Made by a program: the position numbers and the translations under genes. A stretch of 24,161 nucleotides of DNA. Origin: CAYJLB01 sp964370845 (GTDB lineage: Bacteria > Bacillota > Clostridia > Oscillospirales > Ruminococcaceae). Shown here piece by piece: positions 14,501 through 23,392 of the stretch (the stretch's first letter is position 1; every line of letters begins with the position of its first letter). The stretch lies in the NCBI GenBank assembly GCA_964370845.1, contig CAYJLB010000029.1, positions 1-24,161 on the forward strand, read 5' to 3'. Below the pieces are notes generated by a model. It was not told the origin of the DNA. It worked only from the letters and a program-made list of their open reading frames with translations, and made no database searches.

Positions 14501-14938
14501 TTATCTATACAAATCTCTTTGTTCAACAGCAAGTTCATCACAACGCTCGTTTTCAGGGTGTCCAGCGTGACCTTTTACCCAAACAAATTTAACTTTATGT
14601 TTATCAAGTAATAAAAGCAATTTTTCCCATAAATCAACGTTTAATGCAGGCTTTTTATCTGCCTTTTTCCAGCCATTTTTTTGCCAAGACCTCGCCCAGC
14701 CTTTATCAACACTATCGCAAATATATTTACTGTCAGTAGTTACAACAACTTCGCAAGGTTCAGTAAGTCTTTCAAGAGCAAAAATTACCCCCGAAAGCTC
14801 CATTCTATTGTTTGTAGTATCTTTTTCTCCCCCCGAAAACTCTTTAGTAACGCCGTTATAACGCATTACCGCTCCCCAACCACCTGGACCTGGGTTTCCA
14901 GCACAAGCTCCGTCAGTAAATACTTCTATTTTTTTCAT
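14501..14938 (-). CDS. rnhA: Ribonuclease HI
   Basis: A 145-residue RNase HI that cuts RNA in RNA-DNA hybrids. The four carboxylates are in place: FTDGACAGNPGPGGWG (Asp9), NRMELSGV (Glu47), TTDSKY (Asp69) and ENERCDELA (Asp134), together with the flexible-loop His124 in VKGHAGH. The basic handle region WARSWQKNGWKKADKKP, which helps to bind the hybrid, is present. The length is typical of the E. coli-like type. AGAAAGGG lies 12 bases before the ATG. The gene follows nadC by 31 bases and is probably the last gene of nadB-nadC-rnhA. I saw no clear terminator in 14428-14500. Confidence 0.95.
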   Translation of the reverse strand: MKKIEVFTDGACAGNPGPGGWGAVMRYNGVTKEFSGGEKDTTNNRMELSGVIFALERLTEPCEVVVTTDSKYICDSVDKGWARSWQKNGWKKADKKPALNVDLWEKLLLLLDKHKVKFVWVKGHAGHPENERCDELAVEQRDLYR

Positions 14939-14969
14939 TTATATTTATTCCCTTTCTCTTGAAGGACAC

Positions 14970-15824
14970 TTATCTTTTTTCACTTTGTTTTTCTATTCTC
15001 ATTGAAATATCAAAAGCTTTAACAGAGTGTGTTAATGCGCCAATTGAAATAACGTCCACTCCAGTTTTTGCAATTTCACAAATTGTACTTTCTACAACAT
15101 TTCCGCTTGCTTCCAAAACGGCTTGTCCATTGTTAATTTGAACAGCTTCCCTCATCATATCATTGCTCATATTATCAAGCATAATGATGTCAGCTTTAGC
15201 GTCTAAAGCCTCTCTCAATTCCTCTAAATTTCTAGTTTCAACCTCAATTTTTACAGTATGACCCATTCTTTCCCTTAAAGTTTTAACTGCATTTTTAAGG
15301 CTTCCGTAAGCATCAATGTGATTATCTTTTAACATTGCACAATCGGATAAATTAAACCTATGATTTTTTCCTCCACCAACTACAACAGAATATTTTTCAA
15401 TTCCACGAAGTCCGGGCAGAGTTTTTCTAGTTTCAACAACCATAGCCTTAGTTCCCTCTACTAATTTAACATATTTGTTAGTAGCAGTAGAAATTCCCGA
15501 CATGTGTTGAAGTAAATTAAGTGAAGTTCTCTCCCCTTTTAACAAAACCTTAGTTTTGCCAGTTATTTCAGCGATTAAATCACCATTTTTCACTTCTTTT
15601 CCGTCTTTAATATAAAGCTTAGTTTCAACACTATCATCAATTAACTGAAAAACACGCATAGCAACGTTAATTCCACTTAATACACCGCTATCTTTAGCAA
15701 TGAATTTCGCAGTAGAATACTCATCATCTTCAATTAAATAATCCGTTGTAACATCAATATAATTTATATCTTCAAGCAAAGCTCTTTTAATTAAATCATC
15801 AACATAAAATTGCATAAGTTCCAT
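14970..15824 (-). CDS. nadC: Nicotinate-nucleotide pyrophosphorylase (carboxylating)
   Basis: A 284-residue quinolinate phosphoribosyltransferase, standard length. It converts quinolinate and PRPP to nicotinate mononucleotide, carbon dioxide and pyrophosphate in de novo NAD synthesis. Family motifs are ALLEDINYIDVTTD at the N-terminus, LNLLQHMSGISTAT, ETRKTLPGLR, GGGKNHRFNLSD, KDNHI, KIEVETRNLEE, DIIMLDNMS and EASGNV, then ISIGALTHS. These supply the basic residues for quinolinate and PRPP and the acidic metal ligands. GAAAGGA precedes the ATG by 11 bases. It lies 34 bases after nadB. Quinolinate synthase (nadA), the Fe-S enzyme between NadB and NadC in the pathway, is not in the window. Confidence 0.96.
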   Translation of the reverse strand: MELMQFYVDDLIKRALLEDINYIDVTTDYLIEDDEYSTAKFIAKDSGVLSGINVAMRVFQLIDDSVETKLYIKDGKEVKNGDLIAEITGKTKVLLKGERTSLNLLQHMSGISTATNKYVKLVEGTKAMVVETRKTLPGLRGIEKYSVVVGGGKNHRFNLSDCAMLKDNHIDAYGSLKNAVKTLRERMGHTVKIEVETRNLEELREALDAKADIIMLDNMSNDMMREAVQINNGQAVLEASGNVVESTICEIAKTGVDVISIGALTHSVKAFDISMRIEKQSEKR

Positions 15825-15858
15825 TTTATTTCATTTCCTTTCAAAAGTAACAATATTA

Positions 15859-17328
15859 CTATTTTTCCAACACTTCTTCAAAAATAATATTAGCTAAAGT
15901 AGCTAAAGATTTTGCAATAACATAATCACTATCAACAATAAAATTCCCATTTTCAAGGAGTTCTTTTATTTCCTTAACTGTATTATAATTTTCCGCTAAT
16001 TTTTCTTTATTAGGCACAACAAAATAAGACTCTTGCATAGCAGTTCTAATTTTCGTTCTAAGCCCTTTTGGAATTAACTGGGAGGAAGTATTTTCTTTAA
16101 AATTATATTCCTCAAAGTTTTTATTACAAGCTCCAAATTTTTCATTTATAACATTTGCAGCACGTCTTGAAAAGACTAACGCTTCAAGTAGTGAATTACT
16201 AGCTAGTCGATTGTTTCCATGAACGCCAGTACAAGAACATTCTCCACAAGCGAACAAATTCTCAATCCCAGTTTCTGAGTTCGTATCAACTTCAATTCCA
16301 CCCATTAAATAATGTTGACAAGGGTAAATTGGAATTAAATCGGTAGTCAAATCAAAACCTTGTTTAAGCAAATTCTTGTAAATCATAGGAAAACGCTCTT
16401 TAATAAAGTCACTGTCCTCATGAGTTATATCAAGGAAAAAATTATCCGAACCTGTCCTTTTTGTTTCCTTTATAATAGAGTTTGACACTACATCTCGTGG
16501 TGCAAGCTCTTTTCTTTCATCATATAAATGCATAAATCTTTCTTTATTGCAATTTTTTAAGTATGCTCCCTCACCTCTTACCGCTTCGGAAATCAAGAAA
16601 CATTCCCTTGTTTCTCTATTATTAAAAGCTGTTGGGTGAAACTGAATATAACTTAAATTTTTAATTTTTGCACCCAAATTATGAGCAAAAGCAATCCCAT
16701 CACCCGTTGCAATAGAAGAATTTGTTGTATATTTGTAAATTCTTCCTATTCCACCTGTTGCAAGAATGGTATAATGTGAGTTATAATAAGTGTGTACATT
16801 ATTTACAAGCACATCAAAAGAGAACCCAGTAGAAGTCTTTTTAATGTCACAAACTAAGGCATTTTCTAAAACAGTAACGTTTGAAAGTTCACTTACACGC
16901 TTTGCAAGTTTTTGTACCATTTCATGTCCTGTAGCATCTGTGTGATGGAAAATTCTGTGTGCAGAATGTCCACCTTCTAAAGTTCTATGAAAATCTCCAT
17001 TTTCGCTCTTGTCAAATTCCACTCCAAGGTTTATAATATTATCAATATCAATATATGCTTCGTTCACCATAATATCAAGGGCATCAACATCATTTTGATT
17101 TCCCCCCGCAATTAAAGTGTCTTTTTTATGTTCTAAAGGACTATCGGTAGGACTTTTATAAACTCCAGCAATTCCCCCTTGTGCAAGGTCGGAGTTACAA
17201 AGAAATTGACCTTTTTTTGTAAGAATTAAAATATTTAAATCACGGGATAAACTAAGAGCAGAATAAAGCCCCGCAATTCCACTTCCGCATATTATAACAT
17301 CGTAATTTTTATTAGCGTTATTATTCAT
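15859..17328 (-). CDS. nadB: L-aspartate oxidase
   Basis: A flavoprotein of 489 residues from the preferred start. It oxidises L-aspartate to iminoaspartate, the first step of quinolinate synthesis. The FAD-binding motif ICGSGIAGLYSALSL is at the N-terminus. DLAQGGIAG, GGHSAHRIFHH, ATGGIGRIY, YIQFHPTAF, SEAVRGEGAYL, HYLMGGI, and ACGECSCTGVHGNNRLASNSLLEA follow, all typical of NadB within the succinate dehydrogenase/fumarate reductase flavoprotein family. The C-terminal helical part is short, giving a protein slightly smaller than the E. coli enzyme. The ATG at 17328 was chosen. A GTG at 17343 would add five residues, and neither has an ideal ribosome binding site. The gene leads nadB-nadC-rnhA and has a promoter at 17375-17403. 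Confidence 0.94.
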   Translation of the reverse strand: MNNNANKNYDVIICGSGIAGLYSALSLSRDLNILILTKKGQFLCNSDLAQGGIAGVYKSPTDSPLEHKKDTLIAGGNQNDVDALDIMVNEAYIDIDNIINLGVEFDKSENGDFHRTLEGGHSAHRIFHHTDATGHEMVQKLAKRVSELSNVTVLENALVCDIKKTSTGFSFDVLVNNVHTYYNSHYTILATGGIGRIYKYTTNSSIATGDGIAFAHNLGAKIKNLSYIQFHPTAFNNRETRECFLISEAVRGEGAYLKNCNKERFMHLYDERKELAPRDVVSNSIIKETKRTGSDNFFLDITHEDSDFIKERFPMIYKNLLKQGFDLTTDLIPIYPCQHYLMGGIEVDTNSETGIENLFACGECSCTGVHGNNRLASNSLLEALVFSRRAANVINEKFGACNKNFEEYNFKENTSSQLIPKGLRTKIRTAMQESYFVVPNKEKLAENYNTVKEIKELLENGNFIVDSDYVIAKSLATLANIIFEEVLEK

Positions 17329-17374
17329 TTTACTTGTCGGCACTCGCTTTCTTAAAAATTAGTAAACTTATTCA

Positions 17375-17403
17375 ATTATAACACAGTCTTTTAAAAATTT
17401 CTA
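17375..17403 (-). promoter_or_regulatory. Probable extended -10 promoter for nadB-nadC-rnhA
   Basis: On the minus strand TATAAT (17380-17375) is preceded by TGT, an extended -10. Seventeen bases upstream is TAGAAA, a modest -35. No clear NAD-repressor operator is visible around it. Confidence 0.55.
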
Positions 17404-17507
17404 CCCTTAAAACGTACAAATTTTACCATTTTTTAATTTTTTTTATAAATCATTTGCCATTATAACCGTTTTTGACTTAAAAACACAACTTTGAAAGGAA
17501 AAAATAT

Positions 17508-18752
17508 ATGTTTGATACACCAAAAGAAACAACAAAAGCTATTTTAGTTGGAGTTGATACGGGAGAGTTTGATGCAGTCCGCTCTATGGAAGAACTTGAG
17601 GAATTAGCTCTCACAGCAGGAGCTGAAATTGTTGCTACACTAACTCAAAAACGCCCTACAAAAGACGTTGCAACCTGTATTGGACCTGGAAAAATCGAAG
17701 AATTAGAAGAAGTCTGTAAAACTCTAGAGCCAGATATAATCATCTTCGACCATGAACTTACAGCAACTCAAATTAGAAATATTGAAAAAGCAATAAACAT
17801 TCACACCATTGATAGAACTATGCTTATCCTTGATATTTTTGCGGGGAGAGCCACCTCTGCTGAAGGTAAGCTTCAAGTTGAACTAGCACAGCAAAAATAT
17901 CGCTTACCTCGTCTTACAGGTATGGGCGTACAACTTTCAAGACAAGGTGGAGGCATCGGTGCAAGAGGTCCAGGTGAAACAAAACTTGAAACAAATAAAA
18001 GGCATATTAGAACTCGAATTGAAGTTTTGCAAAAAGAACTAGCTGAAATAGTAAAAAGACGTGATTTAATGCGAAAAAGACGTAAAAAAGATGGAGTTTT
18101 AGTCGCTGCAATAGTTGGTTATACTAATGTTGGCAAATCTACACTACTTAATGCACTTACTGAAGCTGGCGTTTTGGCGGAAAATAAACTTTTCGCTACC
18201 CTTGAAACTACTTCACGTTCTATCGAACTACCTGATGGACGTTCTGTTATGCTTGTTGATACTGTAGGTTTAATTAGCAGACTTCCGCATAATTTAGTAG
18301 AGGCATTCAAATCAACACTTGAAGAAGCTGCAAATGCTGATGTGATTTTGCATATTTGCGACGTTTCTGCCCCTGATGCAAAAGAACAGTCGGAAGTTAC
18401 TTTAAAGCTCCTTGAAGAACTTGGTTGCAAGGATATACCTATTGTAACTGTTTTAAATAAGTGTGATTTAAACCCTGATGTAAAATTCCTTGATGATGAA
18501 AAAGGAACAGTTAAAATTAGCGCAAAAAAAAGCGACGGTTTTGAGGACTTGTTAAATGCAATAATTGAAGCTTTACCTGTGAGCGCTTATAAAACAAAGC
18601 TATTAATTCCATACGACAAAGCCGGACTTTTAAACAAAATCCGTGAAGAAGGAAAAATTTTCACCGAAGAATATATGGAAAATGGAATTTTTCTTGATTG
18701 CCTTGTAGATAAAAAAATATATTCTTCTCTTGAACAATACAAAAATAACTAA
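17508..18752 (+). CDS. hflX: Ribosome-associated GTPase HflX
   Basis: A 414-residue GTPase. The N-terminal HflX domain holds the glycine-rich signature RLTGMGVQLSRQGGGIG and GARGPGETKLE (residues 135-161), followed by a basic helical linker. The G domain has G1 GYTNVGKS (204-211), a G3 DTVG near 255, and G4 NKCD. A short C-terminal domain follows. HflX binds the 50S subunit and in E. coli splits stalled or heat-damaged 70S ribosomes. GAAAGGA lies eight bases before the ATG. A lipid kinase gene follows after 17 bases, so they are likely cotranscribed. The promoter was not clear: a TATAAC near 17470 has no good -35. Confidence 0.95.
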   Translation: MFDTPKETTKAILVGVDTGEFDAVRSMEELEELALTAGAEIVATLTQKRPTKDVATCIGPGKIEELEEVCKTLEPDIIIFDHELTATQIRNIEKAINIHTIDRTMLILDIFAGRATSAEGKLQVELAQQKYRLPRLTGMGVQLSRQGGGIGARGPGETKLETNKRHIRTRIEVLQKELAEIVKRRDLMRKRRKKDGVLVAAIVGYTNVGKSTLLNALTEAGVLAENKLFATLETTSRSIELPDGRSVMLVDTVGLISRLPHNLVEAFKSTLEEAANADVILHICDVSAPDAKEQSEVTLKLLEELGCKDIPIVTVLNKCDLNPDVKFLDDEKGTVKISAKKSDGFEDLLNAIIEALPVSAYKTKLLIPYDKAGLLNKIREEGKIFTEEYMENGIFLDCLVDKKIYSSLEQYKNN

Positions 18753-18769
18753 GAAAGGAAAAATATTTT

Positions 18770-19708
18770 ATGACAAAACATTTATTATTTATTTTTAATC
18801 CATTTTCGGGAAAAAAAGAGATTACACGAAACCTATTTAGTATAATAAATTACTTTACAAAAAAAGACTGCATAGTAACTGTTCACCCTACTCAAAGTGT
18901 AAATGATTGTTATGAATATGTTTGTGGTTGTGGGGACCTTTATGACATTATAGTTTGTGCGGGTGGTGACGGAACTTTAAATGAAACTATAAAAGGGATA
19001 ATGACCTTACACTTTCCACCTACCCTTGCATATATTCCATGCGGTTCAACAAATGATTTTGCTTATACACTTGGAATTCCAAAAAGTATTGAAAAGGCGA
19101 CAAAAATTGCCCTTACCGATAATATTTTTGGTTGTGATATTGGAACTTTTAATGGGGATTATTTCACTTATGTGGCAGCTTTTGGTGCTTTTACAGAAGT
19201 ATCCTATCAAACTCCACAAAATATGAAAAATATGCTTGGGCATTTAGCTTATCTCCTTGAAGCAATAAAAAGTTTACCAAAAATCACTTCTTATGACTTA
19301 AAAATTGAAGCTGATGGAAAATTTTTACACGGAAGATATGTTCTTGGAATGGTTAGCAATGCACATTCTATTGGCGGTTATAAAAACCTTCAAAAGCTTA
19401 ATACCGAACTTGATGACGGCTTATTTGAAGTAGTTTTAATAAAAGAGCCAAGAAATGCAATTGACACACAAAATATTATTACAGCAATTTTAACACAAAA
19501 TACAGCCTCACCATATTTCCATATTTTTAAGGCGAAGAAAATTAAATTTACTTCAAAGGTTGAAATCCCTTGGACAGTTGACGGAGAAAGTGGTGGTTCA
19601 CATAAATATGCTTTAATAAAAAATCACCGAAAGGCACTTAAAATTTGTGTTCCAAGCAAAAATATTATTGCCACTTTAATAGATAAAGGAAAACAGCATT
19701 TGACATAA
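18770..19708 (+). CDS. Diacylglycerol kinase-like lipid kinase (DagK/YegS family)
   Basis: A 312-residue lipid kinase of the DAGK catalytic-domain family. The first part has FIFNPFSGKK and the nucleotide-binding CAGGDGTLNE near residues 63-72, followed by IPCGSTNDFAYTLGIP, then the two-layer beta domain with DIGTFNGDYF and the late PWTVDGESGG. It most likely phosphorylates diacylglycerol to phosphatidate for lipid recycling. Sphingoid-base or YegS-like substrates cannot be excluded. AAGAAAGGA lies ten bases before the ATG, and hflX ends 17 bases upstream. The last codons TTG ACA TAA include a TTGACA hexamer with TATACT 15 bases on, a possible but poorly spaced promoter for the next operon. 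Confidence 0.9.
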   Translation: MTKHLLFIFNPFSGKKEITRNLFSIINYFTKKDCIVTVHPTQSVNDCYEYVCGCGDLYDIIVCAGGDGTLNETIKGIMTLHFPPTLAYIPCGSTNDFAYTLGIPKSIEKATKIALTDNIFGCDIGTFNGDYFTYVAAFGAFTEVSYQTPQNMKNMLGHLAYLLEAIKSLPKITSYDLKIEADGKFLHGRYVLGMVSNAHSIGGYKNLQKLNTELDDGLFEVVLIKEPRNAIDTQNIITAILTQNTASPYFHIFKAKKIKFTSKVEIPWTVDGESGGSHKYALIKNHRKALKICVPSKNIIATLIDKGKQHLT

Positions 19709-19868
19709 TTTTTTATTAATTATACTAAATATTGTCACAAGACTATCATTTTAAATAGATATACTTTATAATAGTATATAAGTATGGAAATAAATTTCCA
19801 ATGTAGTGCGTAATTGCATAGTCATAAGTTTGAAAATATAGTTTTAATATAGAAAGGAATGATGTTTT

Positions 19869-20543
19869 ATGAAAAAAATTCTTATAGTAGATGACGAAGC
19901 TAAAATAAGAGAAGTCGTTAAACAATATTGTGAGTTTGAAGGTTATGAAACTACCGAAGCTTGCGATGGTATGGAGGCTGTTGAAATTGTAAAAAAAGAA
20001 GATTTTGACCTTATTATAATGGATATTATGATGCCAAGATTGGACGGTTTTTCCGCTTGTAAAGAAATAAAAAAGGTGAAAAACATTCCCGTTATAATGC
20101 TTTCCGCTCGTGGAGAAGAATTTGACAAACTATTTGGTTTTGAACTAGGAATTGATGATTACGTTGTAAAACCTTTCTCACCAAAAGAACTTTTAGCAAG
20201 AATTAATGTTGCTTTTAAAAGGAGCACAGCTACCGAAGCCCCTGATAAAGAAGTTATTGTATATCAAGGCTTAACTATAAATATGAAGGCAAGAGAAGTG
20301 CTTATTGATGGAGAAAAAGCGAATATGACACCAAAAGAATATGAACTTTTATTCTATCTCGTGCGAAATATGAACATTGCCCTTTCAAGGGAAAAACTAT
20401 TAGAAGCTGTTTGGGGATACGATTTTTATGGTGATGATAGAACTATTGACACACATATCAAAATGCTTAGAAACAGTCTTGGCGAATACCGTGACCTAAT
20501 TGTTACTTTGAGAGGAATGGGTTATAAGTTTGAAAAAATTTAG
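19869..20543 (+). CDS. Two-component response regulator, OmpR/PhoB family
   Basis: A 224-residue response regulator. The receiver domain (about 1-120) has the acidic pair Asp8-Asp9, the phosphoacceptor Asp52 in MDIMMP, a Ser-Ala switch pair in MLSARG, and the conserved Lys in VVKPFS. The C-terminal winged-helix DNA-binding domain (about 130-224) has LTPKEYELL-type sequence, REKLLEAVWGYDF, RTIDTHIKMLR and a final LRGMGYKFE, all typical of OmpR/PhoB. AGAAAGGA is ten bases before the ATG. The histidine kinase gene begins inside its last codons (14-base overlap), which makes them a cognate pair. The 160 bases upstream are AT-rich with TATAAT-like elements but no promoter I can place confidently. 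The signal and target genes are unknown. Confidence 0.95.
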   Translation: MKKILIVDDEAKIREVVKQYCEFEGYETTEACDGMEAVEIVKKEDFDLIIMDIMMPRLDGFSACKEIKKVKNIPVIMLSARGEEFDKLFGFELGIDDYVVKPFSPKELLARINVAFKRSTATEAPDKEVIVYQGLTINMKAREVLIDGEKANMTPKEYELLFYLVRNMNIALSREKLLEAVWGYDFYGDDRTIDTHIKMLRNSLGEYRDLIVTLRGMGYKFEKI

Positions 20544-21948
20544 ACGATTTGGAATAAAATTTTATACTTGGTTTTATTTTTTACTTTTTGCAATGCTAAT
20601 TTTAGGGTTGCTTTGGGTGTTCCAAGTTTTTTCACTTGAAAGTTTTTATCAAACCACAATTATAAATCAACTTAATACCGCAGGGCGAACTATTGAACTA
20701 AGCTATGAAAATGAAAATATTGAACAAATTTTAGAGGAAACTGCTATTGCAAATTCCGGTTCAGTTGTTTTAGTGCGTGAAGATGGAACAGTTTTATATT
20801 CCATTTCAAACAGCACAATTGACCCATTATTAAACGATTTTGGGGAAGCACTTTTCGCCCTCAAAATGCAGTTAAATAGTGATGAGGACGGAGAAACTTA
20901 CAATAATTATTCTATTCCTCGCCTTGATATTGAATTTATTGTTTACGGAAAGGCTCTTGATGTGGAGAATAATGGGCAAAGTGTGTCTTTATTCATAAGT
21001 TCTCCCCTAGTTCCTGTTGGTTCAACTATACAAATTATTCAAGGGCAATTATTTTTCATTACTATAATAGTATTTGAACTAGCAATAATTATTGCACTTT
21101 ATTTGTCAAGAAGAATTTCAAGGCCTATACTTAAAATTACAAAAGATATAAAACAATTTGCAAAAGGCGAATATAATGTAAATTTCTCAGGTGATGGTTA
21201 TGCCGAAACGGAAGAACTTGCTCAAGTTTTAAACTATGCCGAAGAAGAAATTTCCAAAGTAGACGGATTAAGGCGAGAACTTATCTCAAATATTTCTCAC
21301 GACTTACGCACACCTCTTACTATTATAAAAGGATACGCTGAAATGGTTCGAGATTTATCTGGAGATAATAAAGTGAAAAGAGAAGAACACCTTGCTGTAA
21401 TTATTGAAGAATCGGACAGGCTTTCTAACCTTGTTGTTGAATTGTTAGAACTTTCTAAATACGAAAGCGGAAATCAAGAATTAAACCTTTCTATTTTTGA
21501 AACAGAAGACTTTTTGGACGAAGTTATGGCAAGATATAAAATTTTTGCTGAAAAAGATGGTTATGAATTCAATTTAATTCAAGACGAAAATGTTGAGGTT
21601 CTCGCTGATAGAGCGAAAATTCTTCAAGTAATTTTCAATTTCATTAATAATGCAATAAACTACACTGGTGACAGCAAGAAAATTACCATTCGTCAAATAA
21701 ATAAAGAGGATTATATTCGTTTTGAAGTAATAGACAACGGAATTGGTATCCCAAAAGAAAATCTTCCACAAATTTTCGATAGATATTATCGTGAAAAGAA
21801 AGTTGAACGAGAAACTACAGGTACAGGACTTGGTTTATCTATTGTAAAAGGAATACTAAAGCTCCACAATTATCCTTTTGGTGTTACTAGTCAGATTAAT
21901 GAAGGCTCTACCTTCTGGTTCGAGTTAAAACGACAAAAGTCAAAATAA
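20530..21948 (+). CDS. Sensor histidine kinase, membrane-bound, HAMP type
   Basis: A 472-residue sensor kinase. Transmembrane helix 1 lies at about residues 11-34. An external domain of about 135 residues follows, then transmembrane helix 2 at about 172-193. A HAMP linker with SRRISRPI leads to the HisKA domain with phosphoacceptor His257 in NISHDLRTPLT. The HATPase domain shows the N box (FNFINNAINY), DNGIGIP and GTGLGLSIVKG. The start is TTG at 20530, overlapping the end of the response-regulator gene, with AGAGGA 13 bases upstream. No PAS domain is evident. The external domain resembles the general fold of sensor kinases that read envelope signals, but no ligand can be named. The secreted SpoIID/LytB protein gene is the next gene downstream and may be a target. 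That is inference from position only. Confidence 0.94.
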   Translation: MKKFRRFGIKFYTWFYFLLFAMLILGLLWVFQVFSLESFYQTTIINQLNTAGRTIELSYENENIEQILEETAIANSGSVVLVREDGTVLYSISNSTIDPLLNDFGEALFALKMQLNSDEDGETYNNYSIPRLDIEFIVYGKALDVENNGQSVSLFISSPLVPVGSTIQIIQGQLFFITIIVFELAIIIALYLSRRISRPILKITKDIKQFAKGEYNVNFSGDGYAETEELAQVLNYAEEEISKVDGLRRELISNISHDLRTPLTIIKGYAEMVRDLSGDNKVKREEHLAVIIEESDRLSNLVVELLELSKYESGNQELNLSIFETEDFLDEVMARYKIFAEKDGYEFNLIQDENVEVLADRAKILQVIFNFINNAINYTGDSKKITIRQINKEDYIRFEVIDNGIGIPKENLPQIFDRYYREKKVERETTGTGLGLSIVKGILKLHNYPFGVTSQINEGSTFWFELKRQKSK

Positions 21949-22051
21949 CCAATAACGTGCCGAACGTTTTAGTGATTTTGCCAAAATTACTATGATTAAT
22001 CAATTTAACTTAGACAACCCTACAAACTTAATTGAATATAATTGGAAATTG

Positions 22052-22080
22052 TTGACAATAATTAGTTTACAGTTTAAAAT
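22052..22080 (+). promoter_or_regulatory. Sigma-A-type promoter for the SpoIID/LytB-domain gene
   Basis: A perfect TTGACA (22052-22057), exactly 17 bases, and TAAAAT (22075-22080). I saw no sigma-E type CATA element here, which suggests expression during growth. Confidence 0.75.
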
Positions 22081-22118
22081 AACTAAATATTCAATTAAGA
22101 AAGGGTGAATTATTCATT

Positions 22119-23345
22119 TTGACTAAAATCAAACTAATATCAATGCTCCTAGTTGTTACGCTTTGTGTGTCCCTTGTGATAACATCTAACTTGAAAGATG
22201 ACGCTGATTTGACTGAAGTTTTATCCACTACTCAAACTTCTACCACTGCTGCGAACCTTGAAACCTACAGCCCTGATATTGATTGGTGGAAAGCCGGTAT
22301 CCAAGAATATAACATCTACACAGTTGAAGAAAACTTATCTTTATCACAAGATGAAAACACAATCATTGACATCGAAGTGACTACAGAAATGGAAACTACT
22401 CAAACTTCTACTGAAACAGAAAGTAGTGTGGTAGAAACTACTACAGCAACTACTGAAGTTACAACTGAAACTACTGTAGAAACAGAAAATCAAAGCAATG
22501 AGCAAATTGTTCCCCGTGAAACATTTACTGTTTATGATCAAAATACAGGTATGAATGTTACACTTGAAGGGCTTGAAATGATAACTCAAATCGTTCGAAA
22601 CGAAGTTGGTGCACATTATGAATACGGCACAAATTACGGTGAATTAGTTTTTGAGGAAGCAACTGTTCAAGCATTCACAGTTGCAGCTTATACTTATTTA
22701 AAATATTGTGAAAAAACGGGTGAACTTCCAAAAGTTGGCTTAAACACAAATATTTCGCAAGCATTAAGGGACAATGTTTCCCTTGTATATGGCGAAATTG
22801 CATATTATGATGATGAAATAATCTGTGCGATTTATACAGCGGCGACAGGTGGAAGCACTTTAGCTAGTGTAAACAGTTGGGGAATTGATCAACCATATTT
22901 ACAAAGTGTAGAGAGTAAATATGACTATCTAAGTCCTGAGTATACAAGCACTTATACTATTTCAGCTGATGAATTTAAAACATTGATTGAGGGGAAAACA
23001 AATCTAACTTTATCAGAAAATCCTGAAAACTGGATAACAATTGTTTCCACAATCGATGGTGGGTATGTTGATAAAATTCTTATTGACGGACACTCAACAA
23101 TTAGCGTTTATGGTAAAGAAAAGGAACTTACAGGAACATATTTAAGAAATAATATTTTCTCATATGCCCTTCGTTCCCCTGAATTTACTGTTGAATATGT
23201 TGATGGAAATTTTGTTTTCACAATGTATGGCTACGGACACGGTGTAGGGCTTTCCGCTTATGGAGCGAATTATTACGCAATGTATGACGGTTGGGACTAC
23301 AAACAAATTCTACAGCACTATTTTACCGGCGTTACAATCAAATAA
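22119..23345 (+). CDS. Secreted or membrane-anchored SpoIID/LytB-domain protein with Thr/Glu-rich linker
   Basis: A 408-residue exported protein starting at TTG, 13 bases after AAGAAAGGG. Residues about 3-23 are a signal peptide or membrane anchor. Residues about 85-130 are a low-complexity Thr/Glu/Val linker. The SpoIID/LytB domain follows: IVRNEVG with the candidate catalytic Glu162, EATVQAFTVAAYTYLKY, TAATGGSTLAS, and near the end GYGHGVGLSAYGANYYA and YKQILQHYFTG. SpoIID is a lytic transglycosylase that cuts peptidoglycan strands stripped of peptides and drives engulfment. LytB-type relatives act on the wall in growing cells. A sigma-A-type promoter and the Thr/Glu linker favour a wall protein made during growth, but engulfment SpoIID cannot be excluded. 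A strong terminator follows directly. Confidence 0.88.
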   Translation: MTKIKLISMLLVVTLCVSLVITSNLKDDADLTEVLSTTQTSTTAANLETYSPDIDWWKAGIQEYNIYTVEENLSLSQDENTIIDIEVTTEMETTQTSTETESSVVETTTATTEVTTETTVETENQSNEQIVPRETFTVYDQNTGMNVTLEGLEMITQIVRNEVGAHYEYGTNYGELVFEEATVQAFTVAAYTYLKYCEKTGELPKVGLNTNISQALRDNVSLVYGEIAYYDDEIICAIYTAATGGSTLASVNSWGIDQPYLQSVESKYDYLSPEYTSTYTISADEFKTLIEGKTNLTLSENPENWITIVSTIDGGYVDKILIDGHSTISVYGKEKELTGTYLRNNIFSYALRSPEFTVEYVDGNFVFTMYGYGHGVGLSAYGANYYAMYDGWDYKQILQHYFTGVTIK

Positions 23346-23346
23346 T

Positions 23347-23385
23347 AAAAAATGTGAGGAAACATAAAAGTTCCTCACATTTTTT
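23347..23385. terminator. Bidirectional rho-independent terminator
   Basis: A 15-base-pair perfect stem (23347-23361 with 23371-23385) with a 9-base loop, A-rich on the left and T-rich on the right, between the convergent SpoIID/LytB and HEPN genes. It can serve both. Confidence 0.88.
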
Positions 23386-23392
23386 TATTATA

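Noticed and set aside
19700..19720. TTGACA at the end of the lipid kinase gene with TATACT downstream as promoter of the two-component operon
   Set aside because: The spacer is only 15 bases and the hexamer is also explained by the Leu-Thr-stop codons. Not strong enough to annotate.
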